A program made the position numbers and the translations under genes. The notes beneath the pieces were generated by a model. It was not told where the DNA came from. It made no database searches and saw only the letters and a program-made list of their open reading frames with translations. From positions 124,001 through 188,000 of the forward strand of contig NZ_BSSQ01000010.1 in NCBI RefSeq assembly GCF_030161375.1: DNA of 64,000 nucleotides, written 5' to 3'. The DNA comes from Paenibacillus glycanilyticus. Lineage in GTDB: Bacteria; Bacillota; Bacilli; Paenibacillales; Paenibacillaceae. Of this stretch, positions 8,794 through 16,645 are shown in pieces. Within the stretch, counting starts at the first letter, position 1; each line of letters starts with the position of its first letter.

Positions 8794-9725
8794 CTCTTCC
8801 ACTCCCCTTGAGTTCGAATGCAGCGCCCCGCGTCCGGCAAATCCCGGCAAGTCCATAACCCTGCCAGATTCAACCCAACCATAGCAGCGCTTAGGACAAG
8901 CGGATTAAAAGGGTGAGTAAGCAATAATGGCGCGTTAATAAGCGCCCCTGCCGATAGAACTACTAATCCGAATAACTGCAAGCCATAAATATGCGCCGAC
9001 CGGTGATAGAGGAGCTGAATAAACCCAAGTACAATCTCCGCGCCACCAAGCCACTTCAAAGCGAGCAGCTCCGTCCCGGGGAACAAATGAATGCCCTGCA
9101 TAATCGCCAGCTCACCGGCTTCGGGGAATAGCCATTTCGGAACGAGACCTTCATACAACCACAGAAAACTGAGTAACAAGACGCACATATAGTGAAGAAC
9201 GGTACGCTGCAAGCTGACTGCCGGCGGAATCTGCTTCTCCAGCCATAACCTTAAGACATCAAAGCTGAAGGCAGTAGCCCATCCGAACAAGGGGCGAAAG
9301 AGCAGCCGGTCAAACCATTGCCCCCAAACGCCAAACCGCGTTGCATAATCGTATTTCGTCAAGAAAGTAATAGAGTCCGCATTGGGTTTGGGCCGGTATT
9401 GCCAATATCCCGCTCCGTGACGGATTAACGATATCGGCTGTTCCGAACCAAAAGCAAGCGTGGACAAGCGGACACCCGTCACCCGGTGAATGGCCGATTT
9501 GGTTCGTCCGGTTCCGCTTATGCGAAGTCCAAAGCCGATGCGGGTCTCATAGCGGAAATGTTGCGGACTGCCTTCTGACTTCCGCGGTAAATACGCAATA
9601 TTTGAAAACCTCAAATCCCATTGCTCGTGCAGCTCTGCGGTTTGGGTATACGCCCACAGCTTATCCATATCGGTATGAATATCCAGTTCTACGTAAATCG
9701 GCCGACTTTTCGAATTTCGTCTCAT
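8790..9725 (-). CDS. SRPBCC-DoxX fusion membrane protein
   Basis: 311 residues in two parts. Residues 1-150 resemble the START/SRPBCC ligand-binding fold (opening YVELDIHTDMDKLWAYTQTAELHEQWD). Residues 170-300 contain about four membrane helices with the DoxX-like pattern (KWLGGAEIVLGFIQLLYHR, then Gly-rich helices). DoxX-like proteins are small quinone-type membrane proteins whose role is unclear. A GGGAGGGG site precedes the ATG at 9725. The downstream DUF4166 gene overlaps its stop. An extended inverted repeat (9860-9900) lies in the upstream gap. Function unknown. Confidence 0.7.
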   Translation of the reverse strand: MRRNSKSRPIYVELDIHTDMDKLWAYTQTAELHEQWDLRFSNIAYLPRKSEGSPQHFRYETRIGFGLRISGTGRTKSAIHRVTGVRLSTLAFGSEQPISLIRHGAGYWQYRPKPNADSITFLTKYDYATRFGVWGQWFDRLLFRPLFGWATAFSFDVLRLWLEKQIPPAVSLQRTVLHYMCVLLLSFLWLYEGLVPKWLFPEAGELAIMQGIHLFPGTELLALKWLGGAEIVLGFIQLLYHRSAHIYGLQLFGLVVLSAGALINAPLLLTHPFNPLVLSAAMVGLNLAGLWTCRDLPDAGRCIRTQGEWKR

Positions 9726-9859
9726 CTTGTATCCGCTCCCCTCCCTTTCATTCTAGGATTGGAGGTTGTAATCTGGCAGTTCTAACTTTTGTAGTACCCG
9801 GGGCACTCAGATTAATAAGCAGACTGCGCATTCAAATGTTCTTCCGATCGCCATTGCTC

Positions 9860-9900
9860 GGGGATTCCTTCGGAACTATTCCAATAGAATTGGAATCCCC
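9860..9900. promoter_or_regulatory. Nested inverted repeat upstream of the SRPBCC-DoxX gene
   Basis: GGGGATTCC at 9860-9868 is mirrored by GGAATCCCC at 9892-9900, and inside it TCCAAT pairs with ATTGGA around AGA. There is no T-run, so it does not look like a terminator. It sits 135-175 bases before the ATG at 9725 and could be an operator or an RNA structure. Confidence 0.4.
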
Positions 9901-9974
9901 TTACAAAAGCGAACGTTTCACTTCTCCAGAATCATTTGAATGCTCCGTCTGCGATTAATCTTCATTTTTGACCG

Positions 9975-10012
9975 AAAAAAATGGTGCAGGATTAACCCCT
10001 GCACCATTTTTT
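9975..10012. terminator. Bidirectional rho-independent terminator
   Basis: A perfect GGTGCAGG/CCTGCACC stem with a short loop, flanked by A6 and T6, immediately after the response regulator stop. It ends the 13610-10011 operon. Confidence 0.85.
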
Positions 10013-10640
10013 ATTTTGGCGGAAGAAGTCCTTTCCGCCGTACTTTTTCTACCGCTTCTTTGCGGCTTGTTACGCCTAGCTTTTTGAGCATTTTGTTTAC
10101 TTGATTTTTGAGCGTGCTTTCCGCCTTGTACAGCTTTTTCTCCATCTGGGGCTGCGTATAACCTTGCTCGATCAATTCAAACACTTCGCGTTCGGCTTGG
10201 GTCAGCTGCTTGAGCTGCTCTTCCCGCTTCAATCGGGCGTAATCCTTCAGCAGCGCGTCCATCGCCCTCGGATGCTGATGGGCGCTTCGAATAATAGGAG
10301 GCAGCTCCTTGTAGTTTGTTTTCTCCACGAAGTTAACCGCTCCAGCCGTAAAAGCCTGCATAATGATCGATTCATCCTTCATAGACGTCAACATGATAAT
10401 CCTCGCCGGATGGATGTCGTTTAGCTCAATGGCCGTATAGATACCTTCTTCATTGTAATCCGTCAGCTGAATATCTAGCAGCACAACGTCAAAGGCCAGC
10501 TGTTTCGCTTTCTCCAATGCCTCATTGGATGAAGTTGCCGAGCCTACGACTTCAAAGTCAGGTTCGCTGCTCAAATAAGCGGTCATCGCCCGGATCCAGT
10601 CCGGGTCATCTTCCACGAGAAAGATTTTGATCGTGGTCAT
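10011..10640 (-). CDS. NarL/LuxR-type response regulator
   Basis: 209 residues. Receiver domain at 1-120 with D11-D12 and phospho-acceptor D56 in VVLLDIQLTD; the usual Lys is present in FVEKTNYKE. The C-terminal helix-turn-helix (about 145-205) starts LTQAEREVFELIEQGYT and ends with VTSRKEAVEKVRRKG, as in the GerE/LuxR group. GGAGG precedes the ATG. It starts nine bases after the stop of the membrane histidine kinase gene, its likely partner. Target genes are unknown. Confidence 0.9.
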   Translation of the reverse strand: MTTIKIFLVEDDPDWIRAMTAYLSSEPDFEVVGSATSSNEALEKAKQLAFDVVLLDIQLTDYNEEGIYTAIELNDIHPARIIMLTSMKDESIIMQAFTAGAVNFVEKTNYKELPPIIRSAHQHPRAMDALLKDYARLKREEQLKQLTQAEREVFELIEQGYTQPQMEKKLYKAESTLKNQVNKMLKKLGVTSRKEAVEKVRRKGLLPPK

Positions 10641-10649
10641 GTTAGGATC

Positions 10650-11981
10650 TCATCCTCCTGTTACCCGCGGGCGAAATCTTTTTGCAGGGAAATGAAAAAT
10701 AACCGCCGTCCCCTCATCCACTCGGCTAAGGACTTCCACTGAACCGCCGCTTTTCTTCATCACGTTATACACGTAAGAAAGCCCCAACCCAAAGTTGCCG
10801 GACCGTCCTTTCGTGCTGAAAAACGGCTCAAACACCCGCTCCAGCCGATCGGCCGGAATCCCCGTCCCATTGTCGCATATCGTAAGCTGCATGTTTTTTT
10901 TGACGCGCTCCAACCGAATCGTCAACAGTCCGCCGACTTCCATTGCTTCAATCGCATTCGTCAACACGTTGCCAAACGCCTCGGACAGATGAACCGGATC
11001 GCCATTGACAATCAGTGCATCCTTATAATCGGCCAGCACCTGGATCCGTTTCCGGTCTAATAATCCCTGATGCAGCTGGATGCAGTCCTCGAGGAGCTGA
11101 TCCAGCCTGACTGACTTCTCTTCCAGGACAATATCCCTAAGCTGGCTGTGAATCCGGTTCACCATGCCAAGCATATGCCCCGAGGCCGCTTCAATAATAG
11201 CCAAATGGCCTAACGAGTCAGGAGAAAGAGTAGACAATTCGCGCTTTAAGTTATCCGAACTGATCGCGATTTTGCCGATTTCATTCTTAATCGAATGATT
11301 AAGCTGAACCGCGCCGGAACTAACCGCCTTCATCGCGCCTTCAAAAGGGTCTTGCTCGAAACGGAGTTTGACGCCAAGCACCCCATATATAAACGTACAA
11401 ATGAGAGCAACCGAAAACGAATAAATAATAAAAAACGATACATAGCGGAAGCTATCCCTATCCGGAACAAACACGGCTGCCACATTAATAAACAAAAGAG
11501 CCGCGATAATCGTTGGCACTATGATAATGGTAGCAATAAACCGGTTCCTGCGTTTGCGGCGGTTCGTCTCCTTCCACAAAGAAACAATCAGGATCGTACA
11601 TGCCGCCAAATAATAAGGCGCCGCCCAGCCCAGCAAGAAACGGAAATCCATGCGGAATTCGGGCTGGACGGGAGTCGCAAACACCGTGCCGAGTGGAAGC
11701 AGAAACAGAAGCAGCTTGAGAACCATTCTAGCCTTGATGCTTGTTACCAGCTCGGAGTACACCAGGCTGAATATCAAGATCCCGTAAGGGGTAAGCGTAT
11801 GGTTGAGCAGCTGCTCGATATTCGCCAAATGACCATACCCGTGTTGGTTAAGCATATCCGTCAAGCCGCCAATCGCCGCAGCACTCAGGAAAAAAGCCGC
11901 CCAACGGTTCATCTCGCCGCGGGGATTGTTCGCCAGCAAAACAATCCCCGCGGTTAGCAGCGTAAAGAAATAATAAATCAT
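10650..11981 (-). CDS. 7TM membrane sensor histidine kinase
   Basis: 443 residues. About seven hydrophobic segments occupy residues 2-200, resembling a 7TMR-type sensor module. The kinase part has a probable phospho-acceptor His229 in QLNHSIKNEIG, the N box NVLTNAIEAM, the G1 box DNGTGIP, an F box FEPFFSTK and the G2 box FGLGLSY. The ATG directly abuts the TAG stop of the M42 peptidase gene, so it is co-transcribed and probably translationally coupled. The ligand is unknown; linkage to a peptidase makes a peptide or peptidase product a possible signal (speculative). Confidence 0.88.
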   Translation of the reverse strand: MIYYFFTLLTAGIVLLANNPRGEMNRWAAFFLSAAAIGGLTDMLNQHGYGHLANIEQLLNHTLTPYGILIFSLVYSELVTSIKARMVLKLLLFLLPLGTVFATPVQPEFRMDFRFLLGWAAPYYLAACTILIVSLWKETNRRKRRNRFIATIIIVPTIIAALLFINVAAVFVPDRDSFRYVSFFIIYSFSVALICTFIYGVLGVKLRFEQDPFEGAMKAVSSGAVQLNHSIKNEIGKIAISSDNLKRELSTLSPDSLGHLAIIEAASGHMLGMVNRIHSQLRDIVLEEKSVRLDQLLEDCIQLHQGLLDRKRIQVLADYKDALIVNGDPVHLSEAFGNVLTNAIEAMEVGGLLTIRLERVKKNMQLTICDNGTGIPADRLERVFEPFFSTKGRSGNFGLGLSYVYNVMKKSGGSVEVLSRVDEGTAVIFHFPAKRFRPRVTGG

Positions 11982-13043
11982 CTAGGAAACGGATAACCCC
12001 AAATAAGCGAGCAATAAGGCGGCGGTATTTACAATAGCTTCGGAATGCGTGCGCTCCATGGCATGCGAAGCATGAACTCCCGGTCCGATTAAGGCGGCGC
12101 GAATATTGCTTCCTCCCCGCAGCGCCGCAGAAGCGTCGGAGCCATATTGCGGATAAATATCCACGGCATGCGGCAACTGGTGTTGCTTCGCCAGCTCGAT
12201 CAGCTTCGAAGTCATCTCGTAATCGTAGGGTCCCGATGAGTCTTTCGCGCAAATCGACACATCGTATTCGGTCGTGGACAAATCATCGCCTATTGCCCCC
12301 ATATCAACCGCAATCAACTCGGTAATGTCTGCCGGCATATACGAGTTGCCATGTCCAACCTCTTCATAAGTGGAAAAAATCAGCTTGAGCGTCCGTTCCG
12401 GCCGTTTGCCGGCCCGGTTCATCCACTCCAGCAGACCAAACAAAGCGGCGACGCTTGCTTTATCATCCAGGTGACGGGATTTCACCCAGCCGGTAGGATG
12501 CATGCGAACCCTCGGATCCCAGGATACGATGTCGCCAACGGCTATCCCCAGCTTCTCCGTTTCTTCCTTGCTGGAGGTTCGTTCATCGATACGAATCTCC
12601 ATATTGGCTTCCTCGCGCTTCCAGTCTCTTGCATCGGGATAGACGTGGACGGAGGTTTTGGTAGAAAGCACGGTACCTTCGTATTGCCTTCCGTCTCTAG
12701 TGTGGATCAGGCAATACTCGCCTTCAATGGTATGCATGTTATATCCGCCGATTGGCGTAATTCGCAGCATCCCATTAGGTTTGATCGCACGAACCATAGC
12801 GCCGAGCGTATCGACATGTGCCGTATAAGCAATTGCGTCTTTGGATGACCCGCTTCCCTCTACGGTGATCATGCCGTTTCCTTTTGGCGTGCGTTCCATC
12901 TTGTAACCCAGCTTCTCCGCTTCTTCCTCGAGCCGCTTCATTATGTTCATGCAATAACCGCTTGGGCTAGGCGTATTCAGCAGTTCCTCCAGAAATTTCA
13001 ATATATATTTACGATTTAAAGTTTTGTTTAGCGGGTTTTCCAT
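11982..13043 (-). CDS. M42 family metallo-aminopeptidase
   Basis: 353 residues with the co-catalytic metal ligands of M42/glutamyl aminopeptidases in order: His in YTAHVDTLGAMV, Asp in SRHLDDKASVAAL, the Glu pair in FSTYEEVGHG, Asp in AVDMGAIGDD, and His in GPGVHASHAMERTH. N-terminal PSPSGYCMNIM is typical. These enzymes form large tetrahedral complexes and trim N-termini of peptides in the cytosol. A good AAGGAG site precedes ATG 13043. It sits 15 bases after the GNAT gene and directly touches the kinase gene. No leader peptide. Confidence 0.9.
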   Translation of the reverse strand: MENPLNKTLNRKYILKFLEELLNTPSPSGYCMNIMKRLEEEAEKLGYKMERTPKGNGMITVEGSGSSKDAIAYTAHVDTLGAMVRAIKPNGMLRITPIGGYNMHTIEGEYCLIHTRDGRQYEGTVLSTKTSVHVYPDARDWKREEANMEIRIDERTSSKEETEKLGIAVGDIVSWDPRVRMHPTGWVKSRHLDDKASVAALFGLLEWMNRAGKRPERTLKLIFSTYEEVGHGNSYMPADITELIAVDMGAIGDDLSTTEYDVSICAKDSSGPYDYEMTSKLIELAKQHQLPHAVDIYPQYGSDASAALRGGSNIRAALIGPGVHASHAMERTHSEAIVNTAALLLAYLGLSVS

Positions 13044-13058
13044 ATGTCCAGCTCCTTC

Positions 13059-13610
13059 TTATTTCTTGGAATAGGCTTTTTCATGAAAGCCGGTTATGTA
13101 ACGAAACAGCTTTTTACCGCTTTTGTCCCCGAGCCAGCCCGATTCCTCATTCAGCTGTTTGTACATGGCACGGTATGGTTCCGGTACCCAAATGTAGGGA
13201 TGCTCATAATCGGTTAAGGTGAAACCGTTCTTCTCCCAGAATTTGATCCGCTGCTCGTTCTCCTTCTTGCGCTCCGATTCCACCTCGATTAACAACCCGT
13301 CAAGCTTCTCCTGCCTAGCCCACTCCGTTATCGCCTGAATCAACCGCGAGCCGATCCCCTCGCCTCTGCGCCCGTTATGGACCGCAATATAATCAATGAG
13401 CAGAATCCTGCCGCTGCCTGTGAGACCAGTCAAAGCCATTGCTTGAACTTCATCGTCTTCGTATAGGATATGCAGGAAACAGTCCATCTTCCTAAACATC
13501 CCGGCAATGACGGAATCCGGCTTGCGTCCTTCCTTTGGAAATGACTGCTCGTACAGCTTTTTGGCTAGTGGCCAAAACCGGTCATCCAGCACGTCTAAAG
13601 TCTTGAACAT
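13059..13610 (-). CDS. GNAT family N-acetyltransferase
   Basis: 183 residues with the GNAT core: strand-4/helix-3 acetyl-CoA site RRGEGIGSRLIQAITEWA (about 80-98) and the late strand WEKNGFTLTDYEHPYIW. The substrate is not deducible. It leads the four-gene operon with the M42 peptidase and the two-component pair and is divergent from the CLC antiporter gene. The C-terminal tail (DKSGKKLFRYITGFHEKAYS) extends slightly beyond the core fold. Confidence 0.85.
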   Translation of the reverse strand: MFKTLDVLDDRFWPLAKKLYEQSFPKEGRKPDSVIAGMFRKMDCFLHILYEDDEVQAMALTGLTGSGRILLIDYIAVHNGRRGEGIGSRLIQAITEWARQEKLDGLLIEVESERKKENEQRIKFWEKNGFTLTDYEHPYIWVPEPYRAMYKQLNEESGWLGDKSGKKLFRYITGFHEKAYSKK

Positions 13611-13740
13611 GTCTGACTCCTTTTATACTCGTTAGCTCTTAAACCTAGTGTACCACTTCTCCCGGTTATTGACGTTATTTTCAAAATATACGATAGTAAA
13701 TAAATATCTTGAATGCTTAAGATGAGGAGAAACGCTACCT

Positions 13741-14958
13741 ATGACTCATTTATTAAAAACAATCTCCTTCCGGCTCCTTCTTGCCGCGATTGTCGGCATT
13801 TGCGCCGGATCAGCATCCGCGTTATTCCTGACCAGCTTGGAATGGGCAACCGACACGTCCCTTCACCATACCTGGTTGCTATGGTTGCTGCCTTTGGGAG
13901 GAGCGCTTGTAAGCTGGTTATATCTCCAATACGGAAAAGACGCGGCAAAAGGGAATAACCTGCTGCTCGATCGGATTTATGGCGGAGAATCTGCCGTCCC
14001 GCTGAGGATGGCGCCGCTAGTATTATTCGGTACGCTTGTTACCCATCTGTTCAGCGGCTCAGCCGGCCGGGAAGGCACCGCCGTTCAGATGGGAGGAAGC
14101 TTGGCCGAGCTCATTAGCAAGAAGTTCCGGCTGGCACATGCCGAGCGAACCATTATCCTCTTGTGCGGGATCAGCAGCGGCTTTGGCTCCGTATTCGGAA
14201 CTCCGGCTGCCGGAGCGGTGTTTGCGCTTGAAGTTGCGGCGATTGGAGCGATCTCCTTAAATGCCGTTTTGCCTGTTCTGCTAGCTAGTTACGCAGGTCA
14301 TTTCATGACGTTAGCCTGGGGCGTGCATCATCTTCATTATTCCATGGGGCCAGTTCCTCATCCGAACGTCATGCTCCTGCTCAAAATCGCCGCAGCCGCT
14401 ATTATGTTTGGTCTGACCGCCTTCTTGTTCGTCACCTTAACCCATCGCCTAAAGGCATGGTTTACGAAGCTTCTGCCCAATCCAATCATCAAAAGCTTTA
14501 TAGGCGGGTTAATTATCATTGCGCTAGTCTATATAGTCGGAACCCGCGACTACCTTGGCCTTGGCTTGCCTTTGTTGCAACACTCATTCCAGGAAACGGC
14601 CGCACCGCTTGCCTTCTTGTGGAAGACCCTCTTCACTTCCATTACGCTAGGAGCCGGATATCAAGGCGGTGAAGTTACACCGTTATTCGTTATTGGCTCT
14701 ACGCTTGGCAGCGCGTTAGCCCATCTATTCGCTATTTCCGTGCCGATGCTCGCCGGAATCGGCTTAATCTCTGTATTTAGCGGGGCGACGAATACGCCTG
14801 TTGCCAGCTTCATCCTCGGCATCGAGCTGTTTGGTCTTCATGGCTACGGCTGGCTGTATATGTTGATCGGCTGCGCGATTGCCTATCTCTGCTCCGGCAT
14901 GCCGGCGATTTATTCAGCCCAACGTTCCCGCCGCTACTTCAAAGAATTATGGGACTAA
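13741..14958 (+). CDS. CLC-type antiporter, probably fluoride/proton (EriC-F-like)
   Basis: 405 residues, about 10-12 membrane segments. The anion-path motif GSAGREGTAVQMGG holds the gating Glu111, with Thr113 where chloride-type CLCs usually have Pro. The place of the chloride-type GSGIP motif is taken by KGNNLLLD (about 70-77), i.e. Asn for the coordinating Ser. Both changes are what I recall for the fluoride-specific CLC-F clade, which expels fluoride in exchange for protons. GAGGAG lies 11 bases before the ATG. I looked for a fluoride (crcB) riboswitch in the 130-base gap upstream and did not see one, so the substrate call is an inference. Confidence 0.8.
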   Translation: MTHLLKTISFRLLLAAIVGICAGSASALFLTSLEWATDTSLHHTWLLWLLPLGGALVSWLYLQYGKDAAKGNNLLLDRIYGGESAVPLRMAPLVLFGTLVTHLFSGSAGREGTAVQMGGSLAELISKKFRLAHAERTIILLCGISSGFGSVFGTPAAGAVFALEVAAIGAISLNAVLPVLLASYAGHFMTLAWGVHHLHYSMGPVPHPNVMLLLKIAAAAIMFGLTAFLFVTLTHRLKAWFTKLLPNPIIKSFIGGLIIIALVYIVGTRDYLGLGLPLLQHSFQETAAPLAFLWKTLFTSITLGAGYQGGEVTPLFVIGSTLGSALAHLFAISVPMLAGIGLISVFSGATNTPVASFILGIELFGLHGYGWLYMLIGCAIAYLCSGMPAIYSAQRSRRYFKELWD

Positions 14959-15016
14959 GTACCCTTAGGCTTCTCACGTCATAGGATGGAGAAGCAGATA
15001 CACGATTTGCTAACGC

Positions 15017-15038
15017 AAAAAAGCCGCCCACGGCGGCT
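15017..15038 (-). terminator. Terminator of the radical SAM gene
   Basis: GCCGCC/GGCGGC stem with a three-base loop, followed on the minus strand by six T. It lies about 35 bases beyond the stop at 15073. Confidence 0.7.
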
Positions 15039-15072
15039 ATCGTCCGTAAACGGCTGATTACACAAGTGTTGT

Positions 15073-15951
15073 TTATTTGCCAAAGCGCTGACGATAGCCG
15101 CATTTGCGGCAAAGCTCCTCAACGGCTTCGCGTCTGGAGAACCCGTCAATTAGATTAGTCGCCCGCTGCCCTTCAATAATCTCGGCAAATGGCTGTACAT
15201 TCACGTTGCCCAGATCGATTACCCCTTCGCCGTCCAGACAACAAGGCACCACCGTTCCGTCGATCAGAATTCCCGCTTGATTTCGCATTCCATAGCAGAA
15301 ACCTTTCCCGTCATCCTCTTTCGCTTTCAAATCCGGCCATTCGAATTCGTAATCCTGGTTCAAATAGACGCGATCGGCGATCTTGACCCCACTGCCCGGA
15401 ACGACCTTCTCTTCGATTAAATAATCGAGCTCGAATTCCTTCTCAATCAAGGACAAAATTTCGCGGTTCCGCTGTCTCTCGGCATTGGTCATATTATCTT
15501 GGGTCAAGTTCCAGAGCCGGAATGACGTAATCATGTCCGTCTGCTCTCTGGCCTCCCGGACGAAAGACAACACATTGCCGATATAACCTTCTTTATCCGT
15601 GGAGCCCGCATGACCGTCAAAGCTATGCAGCGAGAAGTTCATTTGCCTAATCGCCGGTTTGGATAACAGCTTATGTTTATTTTTCTGAAGTAACGTGCCA
15701 TTTGTCGTAATATTGACCTTAAAACCTTTCTCGTGGCTAATATCGAGCAGCTCGTCAATCTTCGGATGGAGCAGCGGTTCGCCCTTCAGATGAAAATAAA
15801 TATAGTCCGTAAACGGCTTAATCTGGTCTAATCGGCTGGTGAAATCTTCTATGCTAATGAATCCTTTCGCACGTTCCGTCGGCGGACAGAAGTGGCAGGA
15901 CAGATTACAAATGCTCGTAATTTCAATATAAAATTTCTTGAATCTCTTCAT
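15073..15951 (-). CDS. Radical SAM protein with SPASM-like C-terminus
   Basis: 292 residues. The CX3CX2C cluster site is C15-C19-C22 in TSICNLSCHFCPP. The core shows KGEPLLHP, VNITTNGT and MNFSLHS as in radical SAM barrels. The C-terminal part has GTVVPCCLDGEG, NVNVQPFAEI and ELCRKCGYR, which fits a SPASM/twitch region binding extra iron-sulfur clusters. Such enzymes modify peptides or small molecules or assist maturation. No substrate gene was recognised next to it; it is monocistronic with GGAGC before ATG 15951. Confidence 0.85.
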   Translation of the reverse strand: MKRFKKFYIEITSICNLSCHFCPPTERAKGFISIEDFTSRLDQIKPFTDYIYFHLKGEPLLHPKIDELLDISHEKGFKVNITTNGTLLQKNKHKLLSKPAIRQMNFSLHSFDGHAGSTDKEGYIGNVLSFVREAREQTDMITSFRLWNLTQDNMTNAERQRNREILSLIEKEFELDYLIEEKVVPGSGVKIADRVYLNQDYEFEWPDLKAKEDDGKGFCYGMRNQAGILIDGTVVPCCLDGEGVIDLGNVNVQPFAEIIEGQRATNLIDGFSRREAVEELCRKCGYRQRFGK

Positions 15952-16034
15952 GCTTCAAAGCTCCATTCTTCACGATGCTAACCAAGTCTATCCCCCATTA
16001 TACCACTAAAATCATTCAGGAGGTTGATTCGTTT

Positions 16035-16253
16035 ATGTTTATGCAAGGAATGTCCGTTCAGCAAAAAGCCATGATGTTAATTGGTCGCCCGGTTGGCATT
16101 TCCCTTCGCAACGGTCAAGGCGTATCCGGCGTTATCTGTACCGTGCAAGGCAACGAAGTGTATATCATGCAATATATGTACCAAAGCCAGTTCGCTACCC
16201 ATCACTACAATTTCAACATGATTGCGGATATTACTCCATTCCCTCCTTGCTAA
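16035..16253 (+). CDS. Small Sm/SH3-barrel-like protein, unknown
   Basis: 72 residues. I choose ATG 16035 because AGGAGG lies 11 bases before it; ATGs at 16041 and 16050 are alternatives. After a short Met/Gln-rich start, the centre reads LIGRPVGISLRNGQGVSG then VICTVQGNEVYIMQYM, a beta-rich pattern with a turn at NGQGV like Sm-type or small SH3 barrels. The tail ends DITPFPPC with a terminal Cys. It faces a second small barrel-like gene across a shared terminator. Function unknown; spore-coat or RNA-binding roles are only guesses. Confidence 0.65.
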   Translation: MFMQGMSVQQKAMMLIGRPVGISLRNGQGVSGVICTVQGNEVYIMQYMYQSQFATHHYNFNMIADITPFPPC

Positions 16254-16264
16254 GGCCATACCAT

Positions 16265-16298
16265 CAAAAAAACCGCGGAACCAATCCCGCGGTTTTTT
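16265..16298. terminator. Bidirectional terminator between the two small genes
   Basis: A6 - ACCGCGG - loop - CCGCGGT - T6: a symmetrical hairpin serving both convergent genes (stops at 16253 and 16306). Confidence 0.85.
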
Positions 16299-16305
16299 GT
16301 TGCTA

Positions 16306-16515
16306 TTATCGTACAATAATAGCTGTCACTTTGTTAAGCGCCACGTAAATCTTGGATTTAAACGCTTTAAGCACGACAACTCCCTTTTTCACGCGCAAAA
16401 CGTAACCAACAATTTCTTCGCCTGATACGGTTTTCAGTACAACCAATTGATTTTTCGCTTTTGCCGCTTCCAATACTCTTACATATTCAATAGGGAACGG
16501 AATTATAACTGCCAT
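16306..16515 (-). CDS. Small Sm/SH3-barrel-like protein, unknown
   Basis: 69 residues, with a strong AAAGGGGGG site before the ATG. Opening MAVIIPFPIEYVRVLEAAKA is followed by alternating beta strands: LVVLKTVSGEEIVGYVLRV, then KKGVVVLKAFKSKIYVAL, with a Gly/Glu turn. This again suggests a small barrel of Sm, Hfq-like or KOW/SH3 type. It is basic and has no cysteine. It converges on the similar-sized gene at 16035-16253. I do not recognise a named family. Confidence 0.65.
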   Translation of the reverse strand: MAVIIPFPIEYVRVLEAAKAKNQLVVLKTVSGEEIVGYVLRVKKGVVVLKAFKSKIYVALNKVTAIIVR

Positions 16516-16585
16516 GAGGATCCCCCCTTTCCGATCTGCTAATCTACTAATATGAGATTGCTAGAATAGCGTTCGGGCTATTTGC

Positions 16586-16634
16586 AAAAAAAAAAACAAA
16601 GGCAGAGCAGGACCCAATCGTCCTTCTCTGCCTC
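16586..16634 (-). terminator. Terminator of the GH18-like gene
   Basis: GGCAGAG(A)AGGAC/GTCCT(G)CTCTGCC hairpin followed on the minus strand by a long T-rich run, just beyond the stop at 16646. Confidence 0.85.
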
Positions 16635-16645
16635 TTACATTCTGC

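Noticed and set aside
13611-13740. Possible fluoride riboswitch before the CLC gene
   Set aside because: No crcB consensus core could be found by eye; only a promoter-like AT-rich region is seen.
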